From: Symbiodinium natans
Taxonomy: Eukaryota > Sar > Dinophyceae > Suessiales > Symbiodiniaceae
Direction of reading: 5' to 3'
Length of the DNA: 64,000 nucleotides
NCBI GenBank assembly: GCA_905221605.1
Contig: CAJNDS010002098.1
Span: 297,374 to 361,373, forward strand
Of this stretch, positions 34,701 through 45,366 are shown in pieces (the first letter of the stretch is position 1; every line of letters begins with the position of its first letter). Made by a program: the position numbers and the translations under genes. The notes under the pieces are model-generated. The model saw nothing but the letters and a program-made list of their open reading frames with translations, did not search any database and had not been told where the DNA came from.

Positions 34701-37700
34701 TTCCCGCAATAACAATAAACCCTAACCCTAATGTCAGCAGGTTGGGTAGTTAGGGCCCCAGGGCTCAGGGACAAGGTTGTGCAAGAGCGGCCTTGGAATA
34801 GACAGCTGGACTCAGCTTTTTCTTTCTGGGCAGTCTAGCATAAGATAGGAACTCTAAGGGAACCCTGAGTCAGAGCACTCCACTTGTTTTGGTTCTCATG
34901 AAGACGTCAAACTCAATCCAGAATCCTCGCTTTGCCAGATGAACCAATACACGCTTTACAGGCAGAGCAACAGAAGCGTCAACCCTGGACCCTGCATCAC
35001 AAAACCACGCTTCTTGGTGCCCCAGGATCCGGGGTTTGCAGGTGAGGGGTGCAGTGGCTTTCTGAGACCCAGATTCCAAACCTTCGGGCGTTTGAGGATT
35101 GCGGGTCTTTGTGAAGGGTTTGAACAAGGCCGGAGGAAGAAACCCGAACAAAAACAAGAAATCATCCGACAAAGACCCTTGGCAAAGCTTAGGCAAGGCC
35201 TGCTCGAAGTAGACTTCGTGCATCTTCATGATGTGGGGATGGTTCAGCGACCTGGTGGTGGATGCCCCTTTACAGGGTGCTTCGGGTTTAGGGCGTTTTG
35301 GGAGGGATATGGAATTCTTGGCACTGTCACCCCGTTTTCTTTGGAATGCATCTGATATCGAGCACTCACTTTGCAGGGTTAAGGCTGTCGCTTACTCTCT
35401 CTCTCTCTCTCTCCCTCTCTCTCCCTCTCTCTCTGTCTCGCCCCGTCCTTAAAGTACTCGGGCCTTCACATTTGTCTCTGCGCACATAGAGTTTAGGCTT
35501 CGCGCAAAACTCAAGCCCATTAAGCCCTTTCGTGACTTAAAGTCCATCCAACCTCCATATCCGTAAGAAGCTTACAAAACTTTACCGCGTTTGCCATTGA
35601 GACACTTGAGGAGTCGAATCTCGTTGTCCATGAGCTCCCGCTGTAGAGCGGTTTGGACGGCTACCACCTGAGGGAAGGTTCGGGAGCAGGACTTAAAATC
35701 CAACCAAGTGTGTAGTGTGCATTGGAGAGGATGCTTGTTGGCAGTTTTAAGCACACAAGCCCAAAGCCCGATTCCCTACATCGCGAAAGCTCCAAAAGCC
35801 CTCCTTGCATAGAGCAGTTTCTCTTGCTCATCTGGTAGTCAACCCCAAAACATCAAAAGTCAAGTTCCGTGCAGCGCAGGTCTGACTGCGAGCGGCCACG
35901 TTCGACGGGGAATTTCACTGTGTCATCGGCCAAATAGCGTTTACCATGTCAAGCGAAAGCAGTAACGGTGCTTCCTTACCAGGGTTAAAAAGCCCCTTAA
36001 GGCCTTAAGTTTTTCGATCGCAACTTGAATTTAGAATATTTTAAATATTTTTCGTGCTCTCTTGCCATCTGCGGCTGGGTGCTTTTGGCTGGGCCGGGGA
36101 GGGGGAGAGGGTCGGGGGGGGTGGGGGGGGGAGGGGGCCTGGTTCAGAACGGAAATCGCTGTTTCTTTCCAAGCTCCCGCCCAAAACCCTCAAATCGACT
36201 CTCAGCTAGTCTCAGCTCCTTCTCAGCAACTTCCACCTAGTGAGAAACCTTGGAAACGTCTGCTAACAGCCCTACCAATCGTCCTGAGGATGCATAAGCA
36301 ACTAGTCGAAATGGTGACGGCAGGGGTTCATGTGCAGAGCTTGCTGGCTGTAAACCCCCTAAATACCCCCCCATCTCGGACGCAGCCTTGCAGGCCCTCA
36401 GCTGCTTCGTGCTCCTCGGCAAGTTCATCCGGAATACGCAGCCCTGAATCCAAACTCAATCACTCAACCACCAATCAGAAAACTCCTCGAAACCTGAAAG
36501 CCTCGAAGCCTGAAAGACCTAGACCAGCACCGGGGTTTAGGTTTCAGGTTCAGGGTTCAGGGTTTAGGGCACAGGTTTAGCGGGTCCAGTAGATCAACCT
36601 AGAATCAAGTCACTTCAGCTACTTAAGCCCGCCAGCTCACTTCCTTTTTCTTTTCTCCTCTATCATTCAAGAGGCAAGAAGAAGGAAGACAAAGATGATA
36701 ACACGAGGGCATAAATGGGAAGACAACGGAGAACGAGGAGGAGTTCTCCGGGTGCATCTCACTACCTGCTTCCTGGCTCCCTCTCTTCTGTAACTTGCCT
36801 TAGAAAGGACACAGATTTGTCAAATATTGACTTTCCACTCCATCGGCTGGCCCCTGAAGTTGGGCTTGGCAATCAAGAACCTAACAAAAGCGAAAGGTTT
36901 CAGGATTCTGCTTCTTTGAAAAATCGACAGGAAAAAGCTTCTGGCGAGCCCTCTGCTAATGGCTGAGGAATGAGTTTTGGTGACAGATTGTGGGACCTTT
37001 TGGGTGGACCACTCGCTCAATTCAGAGTTTCTTGCACACTCTGTGCATGTTCGTTCAGCACGAGGAATAAAAGCTGCTAGTGTCCAATGTGCGTGAGAAC
37101 GAAAGGTTTCCAATGAAAAGAAGAGTCTTATGTACCAGTACAGAAAAGTTCTAAACATAGTTGTCAGCAGGGACTGTTGCGCAATCAGGCACTGGAGGAC
37201 AGCTACTGGGACACTCGCGTGCATGGCATCCTCTCTGTCTATGGCAGCCACAAGCAGGTATTGCAGGACAACGACTGTCGCATCCACGACCCGAAGCCGT
37301 ACGCACTCCCTTTTTTTGAAACAGGCTCCCTTGAATTACTCCCTTCTCTGAGACAGCCGACGAGATCTTTGTTTGGCTTTCTGGGAGCGAAGAAGAGATA
37401 CGATTCGTGCGTTTTCGATCATCGTTGTGCTGCATCTCTTCTCCTTCAACAGAAGAGGACAGGCCTTCGACGCGGGATGCCAGCTTAGCATGGCTGTTGG
37501 GCAACAGAAAGCCTTTCGCCCCTCTCGCAAGACAGAAATGTGAGCGATAGATTTCTTGAACAAGCTTTGTAACACTGCCCAGCCATCTTTTTCGCACTGT
37601 CAATACACTCGATTGTCGCGTCGTGAACCGTCACTGAAAAATGGCTTCGCCGGGAAGGAGGGGGGGGGGGGGGGGGCGTTCAGGCAATTTGTCTGCGCGA

Positions 37701-38687
37701 CGGGGTTGGGCCCGTACCAGCTTCCTTGATAGAGACAAAAGAACCTCGTTGCCTGCTTACATAACAGCATGAGGCATGCGTCGCTTGCATAGAACTTTAC
37801 TTGGTGTTCGACATGCGGCCATCCCCGCCACGGCCTCTGTGGAGACCACGCGCTCCTACTTCACTTCAACTTCAGCCGTTCTTTGTCATCTGATGTGGGC
37901 ATACAGCTAACTTTTTTGCTAGCCAGGTAATAGGAAGTTCGAAAACTGCGGTGTAACTTCTGAGTGGAAGCGTTTGGAAACGTTCGTCGACGAACCCCAT
38001 GTAGCGGCCTCAAGATACGAGTTCCGAACGCTGAGCGCCGGACTTATGCCGAACCAGCATGACCTGAGTGGGTGGTGCAGAGATGGGGCTGAACTAGGTC
38101 GGGTCGAGATCTTGAATTCTGCGAGCCTTGGGTCCTCCTTTGCTAGCTAGACGCTGAAGCCTGAAACAGTCCTGAAACCCTACATTCCACAGCCCTCTCC
38201 ATTCGTAGCGAACGCCATACCGCCTTAAACTTCCAAAGGCCACGGGCCCCAAACCAAACGCACAGACGAGCAAACGTTCGAAACTCCCAGAGTTCAAGGT
38301 CCTGGGGTTCGGGTTTCAGGGGCTTCCCTTTCACAACTAAACTAGACAACGGACGGCCCGAACACGCTTTACGCAGCGAAAGCCCCGTTATCAGCAGCAT
38401 CAGCGTCGTCAAATCATCGTCATCATCATGATCAGCACAAATCTCTGCGCGATCCCGCCGAGAACTTCGAGAGGCTGTGACCACCACGTGCACAAGTTGA
38501 TCTGGTGGCACTCTGTTCTACCGCCTATACGGCATCAGCGAAGCCCCCAACTCCAAACTCCAAGGCAGCGAAGCAGCCATGCACAGACTGAGATCCGGGC
38601 CTTGCCAAAGGAGCCAGAGCCCACGTCTCCGCAGAAGAGATAGTCATCAAAGATTGCCAGACGACCCACGTGGGTGGGAAACATAAC
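19007..38687 (-). CDS. CDPK: Calcium-dependent protein kinase (CDPK), 25 exons
   Basis: A CDPK fuses a Ser/Thr kinase, an autoinhibitory junction and calmodulin-like EF-hands, and phosphorylates targets in response to Ca2+. I assembled 25 minus-strand exons (28-82 nt each, total 1,398 nt) that join in frame to 465 codons and a TAG at 19007-19009. Residues are counted from the first codon of exon 1. Key sites are G-loop GSGSFG 23-28, catalytic Lys46, helix-C Glu65, HRD Asp149, DFG Asp169, activation-loop Thr189, APE 194-196, junction about 288-331, and EF loops at 341-352, 377-388 and 413-424. No myristoylation site is visible. The true start may be the Met in exon 1 (38682-38684), three nt after an AG usable for spliced-leader addition, or further upstream. 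The 24 introns average about 760 nt. By donor there are 12 GC (one ambiguous), 7 GA and 5 GT. All acceptors are AG. Confidence 0.93.
22871..23008. repeat. Telomere-type array with 16-bp flanking inverted repeat (intron 19)
   Basis: About 11 CCCTAAA units (22911-22987) lie between CTTAGTAGGGAATGAG (22871-22886) and its near-exact reverse complement CTCATTCCTTACTAAG (22993-23008). The unit sits in intron 19 of the kinase, close to the donor of exon 19. Confidence 0.75.
25304..32790 (-). CDS. CDPK: CDPK exons 8-16: kinase C-lobe
   Basis: Exons (minus strand) are 32743-32790, 32023-32068, 29277-29329, 28852-28880, 27831-27869, 27440-27476, 27077-27115, 26157-26209 and 25304-25370. They encode [22 protein letters not shown], then YDHKADLFS (Phe where most CDPKs have Trp), the LFTGS and HPFYTPG loop, [10 protein letters not shown], and the last kinase helix with [13 protein letters not shown]. 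Donors in order are GA, GC, GC, GT, GT, GC, GC, GT, GC. Intron 9 (29330-32022) carries the mitochondrial insertion, intron 14 a MITE and intron 15 a CT-rich microsatellite. Confidence 0.92.
25680..25911. repeat. CT-rich microsatellite with a ~12-nt period (intron 15)
   Basis: Repeats of CTCTCTCTTCTCT without interruption over about 230 bp. Open frames predicted across it (Arg/Glu or Leu/Ser repeats) are artefacts of the period. It lies in a kinase intron. Confidence 0.9.
26341..26455. mobile_element. MITE family A, copy 2 (kinase intron 14)
   Basis: A 115-bp element with termini ACTAGTTGCTTGAGAACC and GGTTCTTAAGCAAAGAGTGGT. It is flanked by the 5-bp direct repeat CATCT (26336-26340 and 26456-26460), a good target-site duplication. 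It shares TTTATTCTTTGGGGGTTCTT with the copy at 13217. Confidence 0.75.
30573..30905 (-). pseudogene. cox1: Nuclear copy of mitochondrial cox1 fragment
   Basis: The minus-strand translation matches the N-terminal part of cytochrome oxidase subunit [33 protein letters not shown]. After a frameshift near 30690 comes EFGGGAG, then [10 protein letters not shown]. At 30615-30617 a TGA occupies the conserved Trp of the GWT motif, which could reflect an unedited mitochondrial codon or decay. It is truncated at both ends and lies in kinase intron 9. Confidence 0.9.
30921..31105 (-). pseudogene. cob: Nuclear copy of mitochondrial cytochrome b fragment
   Basis: The minus-strand translation contains [15 protein letters not shown] and [20 protein letters not shown], the conserved stretch before the last cytochrome b helices (family knowledge). 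One extra A in the AAAAAAA run after VPK breaks the frame. The local sequence is AT-rich, unlike its surroundings. It lies in kinase intron 9 and is joined head to tail to a cox1 fragment, so it is non-functional insertion DNA. Confidence 0.88.
32089..32167. repeat. Telomere-type array (TTTAGGG), about 11 units (intron 8)
   Basis: An uninterrupted TTTAGGG run on the plus strand. On the transcribed minus strand it reads CCCTAAA and ends about 20 nt before the acceptor of kinase exon 9. Confidence 0.9.
33589..38687 (-). CDS. CDPK: CDPK exons 1-7: kinase N-lobe to catalytic loop
   Basis: Exons (minus strand) are 38606-38687, 36378-36442, 35606-35667, 35184-35251, 34060-34132, 33756-33794 and 33589-33651. 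They encode the glycine loop, Lys46 in RACKAAS, helix C ending NEIRLL (K-to-E spacing 19, as in canonical CDPKs), the LNHPHI and HEVYF motifs, hinge region [12 protein letters not shown], and the HRD loop RDIKPE that continues into exon 8. Donors in order are GC (1-nt ambiguity, acceptor AG or AGG), GA, GT, GC, GA, GA, GC. The exon 4 end (ten extra residues before NIYLV) is the least certain junction. Confidence 0.9.
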
Positions 38688-39055
38688 CTGGCAACCCGAG
38701 GCGGAGTGACCCCCGAACCTTCTGGTGCTGATGTCGCCTTATCTTCATCCACGATGGATCTTGTGTTGTGCGCGTCATGGGCGTCGGTGGGCATCCGTGG
38801 GCGAGCGTGTGCGAGCGCGCATGCGTTCGTGAGCGTGTCCCCATCAAGATTGTTTTGTCTACGATTTACCTCAAATTTCAACTAAAGCTTAAAGTGAACA
38901 ATAAAGAACAGCAAAAATTGCGTATAAAAGACATGAACACACACACACAAAAGACATTATTTCGAAAAAACCAAAATGCATAAGACGTTGATTGTAAAGA
39001 ATCGACCTGAAAGCGCATAGCAAAAATCAACTTCACCCGTCTCCCCCCTCCCCTA
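38688..39055. other. Spacer upstream of the kinase first exon
   Basis: Includes an AT-rich stretch (about 38865-39000) with a CACA run. No exon is seen. Any further N-terminal kinase exon would lie here or beyond. Confidence 0.4.
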
Positions 39056-39095
39056 TTACTTCTTCTTGGCGATCCCACCCCGCTTCTTCTTGCTT
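39056..39095 (-). CDS. Possible Lys-rich terminal exon
   Basis: The minus-strand frame ends KKKRGGIAKKK with TAA at 39056-39058, after an AG acceptor in GTGCAAG. If real, it closes a gene lying further right and ending about 0.37 kb before the kinase. It is very short, so chance cannot be excluded. Confidence 0.25.
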
Positions 39096-39362
39096 ACCCT
39101 TGCACCTTAGCATTAGAACCCTAAACTCGCACGTAGACCCTCAGCCCTCAGCCCTCAGCCTTAAGTTGCTAACCTGCGGAAGAGAAAAACTCGGCCCGGA
39201 ACCCTCCAGAAACCCTTGTGACCTCTGTATCCGTGGATCAGGATCTGCCGAAAGAGCGGCCATCTTCGGTCTTTGGCATCCCTAAACCCTTAAACCCCAA
39301 ACTCTAAAAGAGCTCCTCAAGGCCCTGGGCCCTTGAGGAAAACGCCTCACCCAACTTGCCAA

Positions 39363-39530
39363 ACTGCGCCTCCGACGCAATGTTTGCGGCCGTGGCCCGC
39401 GAGATGCCGCTCTGGTTCCGGAGCAGCGACTCAGGTGCCTACGACATTTTCTACCACGAAGCTCTCTCGGTTTGTTTTCGCTATACAGGGTTCCCCTACA
39501 TCGTCGTGCACCCAGCGAGCGGGGGTGGGG
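39363..39530 (+). CDS. Candidate exon(s), unidentified plus-strand gene
   Basis: A GC-rich frame with protein-like composition reads AREMPLWFRSSD, AYDIFYHEALSVCF and TGFPYIVVHP. The minus frames are poorer. CAG occurs before GTGCCTACG (39438) and could be a splice site. The family is unknown. Confidence 0.35.
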
Positions 39531-40128
39531 GGGAGGGGAGGGCGGGACTACGTGAACGTGAACAACTTCGTCCTTCGTATGCGTTTTTGGTTTTCATGTG
39601 GGCAGAGATGCTCAGAGGCCTTCAATGCTTGAAGCAATGTGTCAAGGGCATCTCCTAAAAAAGGGAGAAGGGTGTTCTACGATGCTGTAGAACTGGTTGA
39701 TGCATTGCATTGCTCCAGAACTGCAATAGCTACGCAGTAGAGATGGCTTCGCAAGTATCAGTCAAGGTTCGTGCTTCGGGCTAATTTCCTTCCAAAGATC
39801 TGTCAACCCACGTGATTCATTCCAATTTCTTCGAATTCCACCTGTCGCACTTATCACCTGTCAAGATCGAAGCACTGACTGCTTGCGGAGACTTGGCCTG
39901 GCTGTAGTTGTCGGTCTTTCGGTGGCCATAGTGGGAGGGGTGGTCTTTGGGGACTCGCACTGCTCATGATGCAGTATCATGATGTACATGTCGGCCTGTA
40001 TCCAAAGCATTCTGCTCGGAAACCTCTCGCTTCTGCCCAGTTTTCTTTGTCACGCCTCATGTGCTTGGTACTTTACTTCCCCCCCCCCCCTTTCCTGGTG
40101 CCGCAAACCCGGAAAAGCCAAAGCAATG

Positions 40129-40145
40129 AAGCCTTTTGGCTCAAG
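40129..40145 (+). other. Spliced-leader relic
   Basis: AAGCCTTTTGGCTCAAG matches the 3' part of the dinoflagellate spliced leader (AGCCATTTTGGCTCAAG) with one A missing. Such relics mark DNA copied back from trans-spliced mRNA. No ORF is evident just downstream. Confidence 0.5.
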
Positions 40146-40704
40146 TCCCTAGTCCCACCTCTGACTCATCTTGAGAAGGCGCCTGTGATCCTCTGCCTCC
40201 CAGGTGTCTTCCACATGTGCAGCTTCTGTTTATGCTTTAGATGCCTGTGGTGTGTTTAGGCTGCTCCTGCCGGTTGGGGCGAGCTGGGGCTTGTGGATTT
40301 AGGGTCCAGCCTTTCATCACCTCTTCGCCTCACCGCTGCTCTTGAGGGGGTTTATGAGATTTCGTGTGTAGATCTGAATTTGTATATTTGTAGCCTTATT
40401 GCCTTTGGGATTGCCAGCGTTGACGTCGCTCCCATTAGACCGTTAGGCCGTGACGTGCAATTCAAGAAAGGATGTGAGCCGAACTTCTGCGGATTATAAG
40501 GTAACCTGAACCCGAAAAAAGGGAATAAACAGGGGCCAAGAAGGTAACCTAAATCTAAACCCCTAACCCCCAAGCCCCTAAACCCAATGACTCCTAAGGG
40601 CCTAAACTGAGTCTTAGGGGGGGCAGCTTAGAGCTTCAGACGACGTCTGAGGGCGCGGCTGGGAACCGAGGTCGGCATCTCGCGGATCTGCTCAGGTCAG
40701 GTCT

Positions 40705-40773
40705 CGTTTTTAGGGTTTAGGGTTTAGGGTTTAGGGTTTAGGGTTTAGGGTTTAGGGTTTAGGGTTTAGGGTT
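40705..40773. repeat. Telomere-type array (TTTAGGG), about 9 units
   Basis: A perfect TTTAGGG run on the plus strand, interstitial. Confidence 0.88.
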
Positions 40774-41842
40774 AGGGGCTTCAGGGTACGGCGGTTTTTG
40801 GGGTTTTGGGTGGGGCAGGACAACTTTACGCATTCACGAAGCGAAGCTAAGAACAACTTCGAGTCCGGAATGTGCACGGGTCCCCAGCGAGAACGTGGTT
40901 TGGCACACGCCGCGAAGCCAAAAGCATGCTTTTAGGGTTTAGGGTTGCGGGGAGCGTCGCACGGGAACGGTACCTCGGCAGCAAACCGCGAGCGTTATCG
41001 ATTTCCTCGCCCCTCGTTGTCGTTACCCTGAACGTAGCACCCCGAGTGCAAGCACCGTAGCTTCCCCAGCAACAAAATCCTTCAGGGTTTAGGGCTGAGG
41101 CTTCGGGGGGTTACTGTGGGATAAATGGCTGAAGAAATATGGGAGAAGGGTTTCGGGCTTAGGTTTCAGGGCATTAGATGCTTCAGGCTGAAAGTTCGGT
41201 TCAAGATTTCGACGCACCGCAGAGAAGCCTCCTGCGTGTCTGACGGACGTGGAGCATGCTCGAGCTGCTCAAACTGCGAACTCAACATACACCAGCACAA
41301 AGCAATTGCAATTTCTGGCAGTTGGAGTGCTGGCAGCCTTCTCCACTGCGACTTGGTCGCTTGAGGGCCGAGCCCGACCTCAGTGCTTTAATTGGGGGCT
41401 CGCCATTTCGGCTTCAGCGTTTATGTAAAGATGTAGGGTAAATCTGCTGCTGGCAGGGATGGTTTGGGATGGGCTGCAGGGTTGTGAGGGGTTGGGCTTG
41501 TTGCCCTTGGAAATGTGCCGCTTTGCCGCTTTGCTGTGCATGTGGGCTTCAGGATCCTTCGGGACAGTCAAGGGCAGAGTCTAGCATCCCCACGCTACGG
41601 AGCTCAGTCCGTTCAGACATTCAGGATCTTCGGAACTCAAGGCGTCTGAAGTTTGTGTGGTTCCGCTGTAGGGCTCAGAGTTGAGAAGACCGAGGCCCCC
41701 TAAACTTTCCTTAAGATTTGAACTCTTAAGTGACATCAAGGCACCCTAAGCCCTGGACCCTAAGCCCACACCCCGAAGCGCAGCATCGTTTTGAGATGAG
41801 TCGGGCGGGACCACCTCAGCCCCCCAGGCTCCCTTAAGGAAG

Positions 41843-41906
41843 CCTTCTACTAACAGTCCTTCATAGGGATCATCATAAGGGGTACTGTAGTCAGTATAAG
41901 GGGGAA
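41843..41906. mobile_element. MITE family B, copy 1 (short)
   Basis: Shares ACTAACAGTCCTT, ATAGGGAT and GTATAAGGGGGAA with 51449-51536 in the same order. The interior is shorter. The termini are loosely inverted (CCTTCTACTAACAGT against TTCCCCCTTATACTGA). Confidence 0.5.
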
Positions 41907-42097
41907 CATCCAAACTCCAAAAGCACCCTCGAAGCGTTTTCTAGTGAACCCGCTTCGGCCTCCTCCAGCGTCTGCTTCCTCCCCAGCCTCGGCCTCAAGG
42001 GCCAAGGGCCAATGGTGGAAGTGGGGGGTTGGGGGGGAGGGTTTAGGGTTTAGGGTTCAGGGTTCAGGGTTTAGGGTTTAGGCTTTAGGGTTTAGGG

Positions 42098-42101
<4 letters not shown>

Positions 42102-42142
<41 letters not shown>
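42102..42142. repeat. Homopolymer G tract of about 40 nt
   Basis: An uninterrupted G run immediately after a TTTAGGG block. Several shorter G or C runs occur elsewhere (about 18750, 19678, 22688, 37660, 54470). The open frame read as poly-Pro on the other strand is an artefact. Confidence 0.85.
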
Positions 42143-42297
42143 CGGGGGGGAGGGTGCTCAGAGTTGTGGGATGCTTCGGCATGGCTCGTGGCTTTTGCGG
42201 AAGTATTGTTGCGCCGATTCGGGTTTGCCCTGGTGGGCTGGAGGTCTGGCGTCTTGGGTTAAAACTATGTACAGACCAGCGGACTGACCAGCGGCCG

Positions 42298-42390
42298 GGC
42301 ACTTCCCGGCAGAGTCTTTCGGCTTGCCAGTCGGAAAAGACTTGCGTTTCTACATGGTCGATTAACTCCTCTCTGGATTCTTTCTGGCAG
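42298..42390 (-). CDS. Candidate exon, unidentified minus-strand gene
   Basis: After an AG acceptor the minus strand reads SREELIDHVETQVFSDWQAERL without stops and with an amphipathic, protein-like composition. The 3' border is uncertain. It may belong to the same gene as the candidates at 46.6 and 47.2 kb, but I could not join them. Confidence 0.3.
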
Positions 42391-45129
42391 CTGTCAACTG
42401 CCAACAGGAAGAACCTCACACCACACATCATCCACCTACTGTGTCAGCCCCGGCCCGCTTCACGGCATGGTCTAAGTTGTTCGTGCATGTTTAGGGTGCC
42501 TAGGCCTGAAGCACCTTCAACCACTGAGTCCCGAGAATCGATTTGCTGCACAACTACGTCGAAACCGTCCTCGAAGCTCTCTTCCCAACCCAGTGCGAAG
42601 GCCGCATTGCGAAGCCCAACAATCAACAAGGCCGCGATCCGACGTGAGCAAGGCCCGAAGACAAGGGGTGGAAATTCAGACGCTCAGGTTGACAGTTTTA
42701 GGAAGTCTAGGGCGTTTGCTTTAGGGCTTACCTAAACGGACCTAAACCTGTCACATAGCCAAAAGTCCATCCTATAACACCTGAGCCCAAAGATCCCGCG
42801 AGCCGCCGAACTCCCAAGCGCGAGAGCCCCGCCAACTAAAGCCTCAATTCTCAGATTCCAGGTGTTCCCTTCCTTGGGGAAAACCCTACACCCTTAAACC
42901 CTAAACCCTAAACCCCAAACCCTAAACCCTTCCCGGTGGAGGGAGGGGGAGCCCAAAGGCCTGAATCTCCTCGGCCTGTCGAGGAGCAGAGAAATTGAGA
43001 GTTGAGTCTGCGTTTGGGGTTGCGGGTGTAGGGTTTAGGGTACAGGGTTCAATGGTGCATGGACGTGGCTGGTCTCCGGAGGATTTTGGGTGGGGCGTGG
43101 AGAGTTTCAGGCTCGAACTTTCTGGAGGGCTGCGAGAACCTATTGGCCAAGATGTCCATTCAGCCCATTCCTGGTTAGCTAGCGGCTGTGAGGGGCTTGG
43201 CTTAGCTTCTGTCTTCCGGATATTTCAGGATGACCGCGGCAGCTGTGTAAGGCTTCGGGAAAGCTTTGAAAAATTTAAGACCAGATTGAGGCTTGTAGGG
43301 GCCCGGAAACCATGAAGCCCTCAGCTCATCGCCGGAACGTGGCGCCCCAAACTTCAAAACCGAACGATCGAAGTACCAGGCTGTTGCAAGATGTAGGGGG
43401 CCCGGCGGCCAGAGCCAGGAGCCGATATCGGAAACATTCGGTTTCAGGGTTTAAGGCTTAGGGTTTAAGGGTTAAGGGTTTAGGGTTTAGGGTCCACATC
43501 CTGAATTCTGAGCCCAACTATGCCTTGATAGCACACGCGTGCACCCAAACTTCAGCCGGCAGCACATGGTCCGACGACGCAGATACTGCTCTATGCGCCT
43601 GGGCTTGAAAGACCCAGAGGAAGCTACTTCAACCCGGTCTACCCGGCGCTGTCTGGACATTAATTCAAACTCAGACACCCAGGGCCTGAAACAGCAGGCC
43701 TCACCACCCTCAAACCCAACCCTGGACAAAATCTACTCACCCATTACCCATTGCTCCCAGTGGCTGTGTGTTTCTTCTTTGCTGCAATTTTCTAACTCTG
43801 GATTTGGCAGCCTATGCCTGCAGATCAATTGCTGCATCATCCCTTCATTCCCCTACCGCTGGCCTCCTGCTCAGGCCCGTTTTGCCTAAACACGGGGCTT
43901 CTAAGACTCAAAAGCCTTTGCTACCCGCTTTCTCAGCATCAGGCATGTGCCGCTGGCGTGCCCCAGCCTGCAGCCTTTGCGAGAGACCCCCACAACTCCA
44001 CAACCCCCGACGCCGAGTTTTTGTTGGTCTCTTGAACTCGCCCCCCGACCTCTGAGGTCAAGCGGCGCAATGCGCCGGGGTCCTAGCTGCTTCTGCTTTC
44101 CAAATTTAAAGCCCTGCCAACACACCCGTGTCGGCTTTTGCTCGGAGAGGCTTCGGCTCTAAGGTCGGAGGCTTAGATGCTTCCCCAGGGGTTGCTATGA
44201 CTGTCAAGGGATAAGGGACAACCCTCTAAGACTTTGAAAACCTCAGAGCTACTCGGGCATCGGCAGAGGAGTCCACCGATGGGGCGAGCTGGGACCTCAG
44301 CGTCTGCGTTTTCAACGCCTACAGCAGTGGACTCCCTCACTGGCACCCTCAGGGATTGAGGCTTTGACGTTGGTGTGCTCAAGGACTTGAGGCGCTTGTT
44401 GAGAGGTGTTAAGGCTTGGGATGGCTTACTGAGTGTTTGTATAGGCCTGAATTGAAAAGTCTCAGTGGAGTTGTTGCTTGGAATGCAGAATGATGCTCAT
44501 GAGGCGACCTTGCTGGAAGAGCTGATCATCACTACTCCGAAGTCACCGGGGACATGAACCGAAAGCTTTGGCTGAACGCCTCTCAACCCCACATGCAAAA
44601 GGCGATGCTATAGGTTTCAGCGGGCGCGGAAGCTGAAAGGTCAAGCCTTGGACTCTGGGACCTGAAGGCTCTCATGCCTTCATGCATTGCAGGTTCTGGT
44701 TACCCTAAACCCTAAACCCTAAACCCTAAATCCTAAACCCTAAACCCTAAACAAACTCCGACAACCCTAAGCTCTACGTCGCACAAGGCTTCTCAAAATG
44801 AAACCTGATGTCCAAACCACTCAAACCGTTAAGTCCCAAGCTCAACTCTTTAATCCCATGGCTCAGTAACTGCAAAATGCCCCTGAGACTCTCAGACCTT
44901 ACCGCCTCATCTCGTGTCGGACTGAAACTCTCCAGGGGCTTTCCAAGTCGAATAGAGGGGGCCTTAATAATTGGAATAGAGTTATTTTAGAGTTATTACA
45001 GCTAGGGACCAGAAAGGAACTACTCGTAGTACTTATTCCGACCCCATAGTCTAAGCACGCATTGCAGCCAGAAGGCCCCTCGGCAGACTTCTGGCTTTCC
45101 CGACCAGAGTTGGGCAAGATCTCCTGCTT

Positions 45130-45366
45130 CTGCTCGGGTGGCTGAAGTTGCTGGAGCTGCTGATGCTGCTGCTGCAGCTGAAGCTGCTGCTGCTGCTGCT
45201 GAAGCAGCAGCTGCTGTTGCTGCTGCTGCTGTTGCAATTGCTGCTGCTGCAACTGCTGCTGTTGCAATTGCTGCTGTTGCATTTGCTGCTGCTTAGATGT
45301 CTGTTGCTGCTGCTGCTCCTTTTGCTGCTGCTGCTTTTCTCGCTTCTTTTGGTGGTGCCTTGGCAT
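45130..45366 (-). CDS. Gln-rich exon with CAG repeats
   Basis: The minus-strand frame starts ATG at 45364-45366 with a basic leader (MPRHHQKKREK), then about 50 residues dominated by Gln with Leu, Met and Lys, ending PPEQKQEILPNS. Interruptions of the CAG run by other codons argue for coding over a simple microsatellite. The opposite frame gives poly-Leu and is less likely. Poly-Gln tracts are common in nuclear regulatory proteins; the family is unknown. Confidence 0.4.

Noticed and set aside
42099-42431. Poly-Pro carrying minus-strand ORF
   Set aside because: The Pro run is the complement of the 40-nt G tract; only the part at 42298-42390 looks coding.
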